Notes under the pieces: generated by a model | Told to the model about the DNA's origin: nothing | What the model saw: the letters and a program-made list of their open reading frames with translations, nothing else | The model's database searches: none | Part shown: one piece after another, positions 63,868 to 64,000 of the stretch | How positions within the stretch are numbered: the first letter of the stretch is position 1 | How the letters are laid out: the number at the start of each line of letters is the position of its first letter | Assembly (NCBI RefSeq): GCF_000004075.3 | Contig: NC_026659.2 | Location: forward strand, 21,222,272 to 21,286,271 | DNA from: Cucumis sativus | Lineage: Eukaryota; Streptophyta; Magnoliopsida; Cucurbitales; Cucurbitaceae | Length of the DNA stretch: 64,000 nucleotides | Direction of reading: 5' to 3' | Translations under genes and position numbers: made by a program

Positions 63868-64000
63868 TATCAAAATCTATCTCAAGTTCTAAAAGAAATT
63901 GTTTTTGTTTATATAATTTGGTTAATAATTCAACTCTTGCTTTAAGATGAAAACCATGGTTAAGATAATATAAGAGAACAAGTACAATTTTAGAAAACCA

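Overview
This window is nuclear DNA of a flowering plant, almost certainly a eudicot. It has GT-AG spliced genes with AT-rich introns, plant-specific families (TONNEAU1, P-class PPR, dirigent, chalcone isomerase, ABCG half-transporter, PGG-domain ankyrin protein), long AT-rich intergenic DNA, several transposon families and an insert of mitochondrial DNA. A cucurbit is my best guess, from the look of the LINE and short repeats, but that is impression rather than proof.

Layout. 1-900: 5' end of a gene on the minus strand whose coding part lies off the left edge; it is a paralogue of the gene at 30.2-34.4 kb. 3.8-9.9 kb (+): a complete TONNEAU1 gene of 8 coding exons, with repeat elements in introns 2, 4 and 7. 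11.5-16.5 kb (-): a coiled-coil protein of the At2g39300/At3g55060 type, with an in-frame TGA in exon 1 unless a small 87-nt intron is removed. 16.5-25.2 kb: gene-poor DNA holding a decayed hAT transposon (21.07-24.1 kb). 25.8-27.5 kb (-): a collapsed pseudogene copy of the 30 kb gene. 28.5-29.1 kb (+): the 3' end of a LINE. 29.4-29.7 kb (+): a pseudogene copy of the 39.9 kb gene. 30.2-34.4 kb (-): the intact copy, an acidic and RS/RG-rich protein of about 1021 aa. 34.4-39.8 kb: repeats, including a complete 1520-bp Mutator-like element with long inverted repeats and a perfect 9-bp target duplication. 39.9-40.45 kb (+): a chloroplast LHC-like membrane protein. 41.5-42.2 kb: nuclear mitochondrial DNA with nad1 exon 2. 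47.0-49.5 kb (+): ABCG half-transporter. 50.0-51.0 kb (-): dirigent protein. 51.9-54.5 kb (-): type I chalcone isomerase. 54.5-58 kb: LINE and other repeat remnants. 58.6-59.9 kb (-): PPR protein of the At1g77405 type. 62.8 kb to the right edge (-): last exon of an ankyrin/PGG membrane protein.

Two themes stand out. First, a two-gene block (RS/RG-like gene on minus plus LHC-like gene on plus) was duplicated in tandem: the left block (25.2-29.7 kb) is now two pseudogenes, the right block (29.7-40.5 kb) is intact, and a third paralogue begins at the left edge. The right block then took a Mutator-like insertion about 140 bp upstream of the LHC-like gene. Second, ABCG transporter, dirigent protein and chalcone isomerase stand side by side; all three families belong to phenylpropanoid or barrier-polymer biology. 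Whether this is more than chance needs expression data.

No CRISPR, operon, tRNA or rRNA gene was seen. Exon boundaries were set by hand from reading frame, splice consensus and family knowledge; UTRs and repeat boundaries are approximate.
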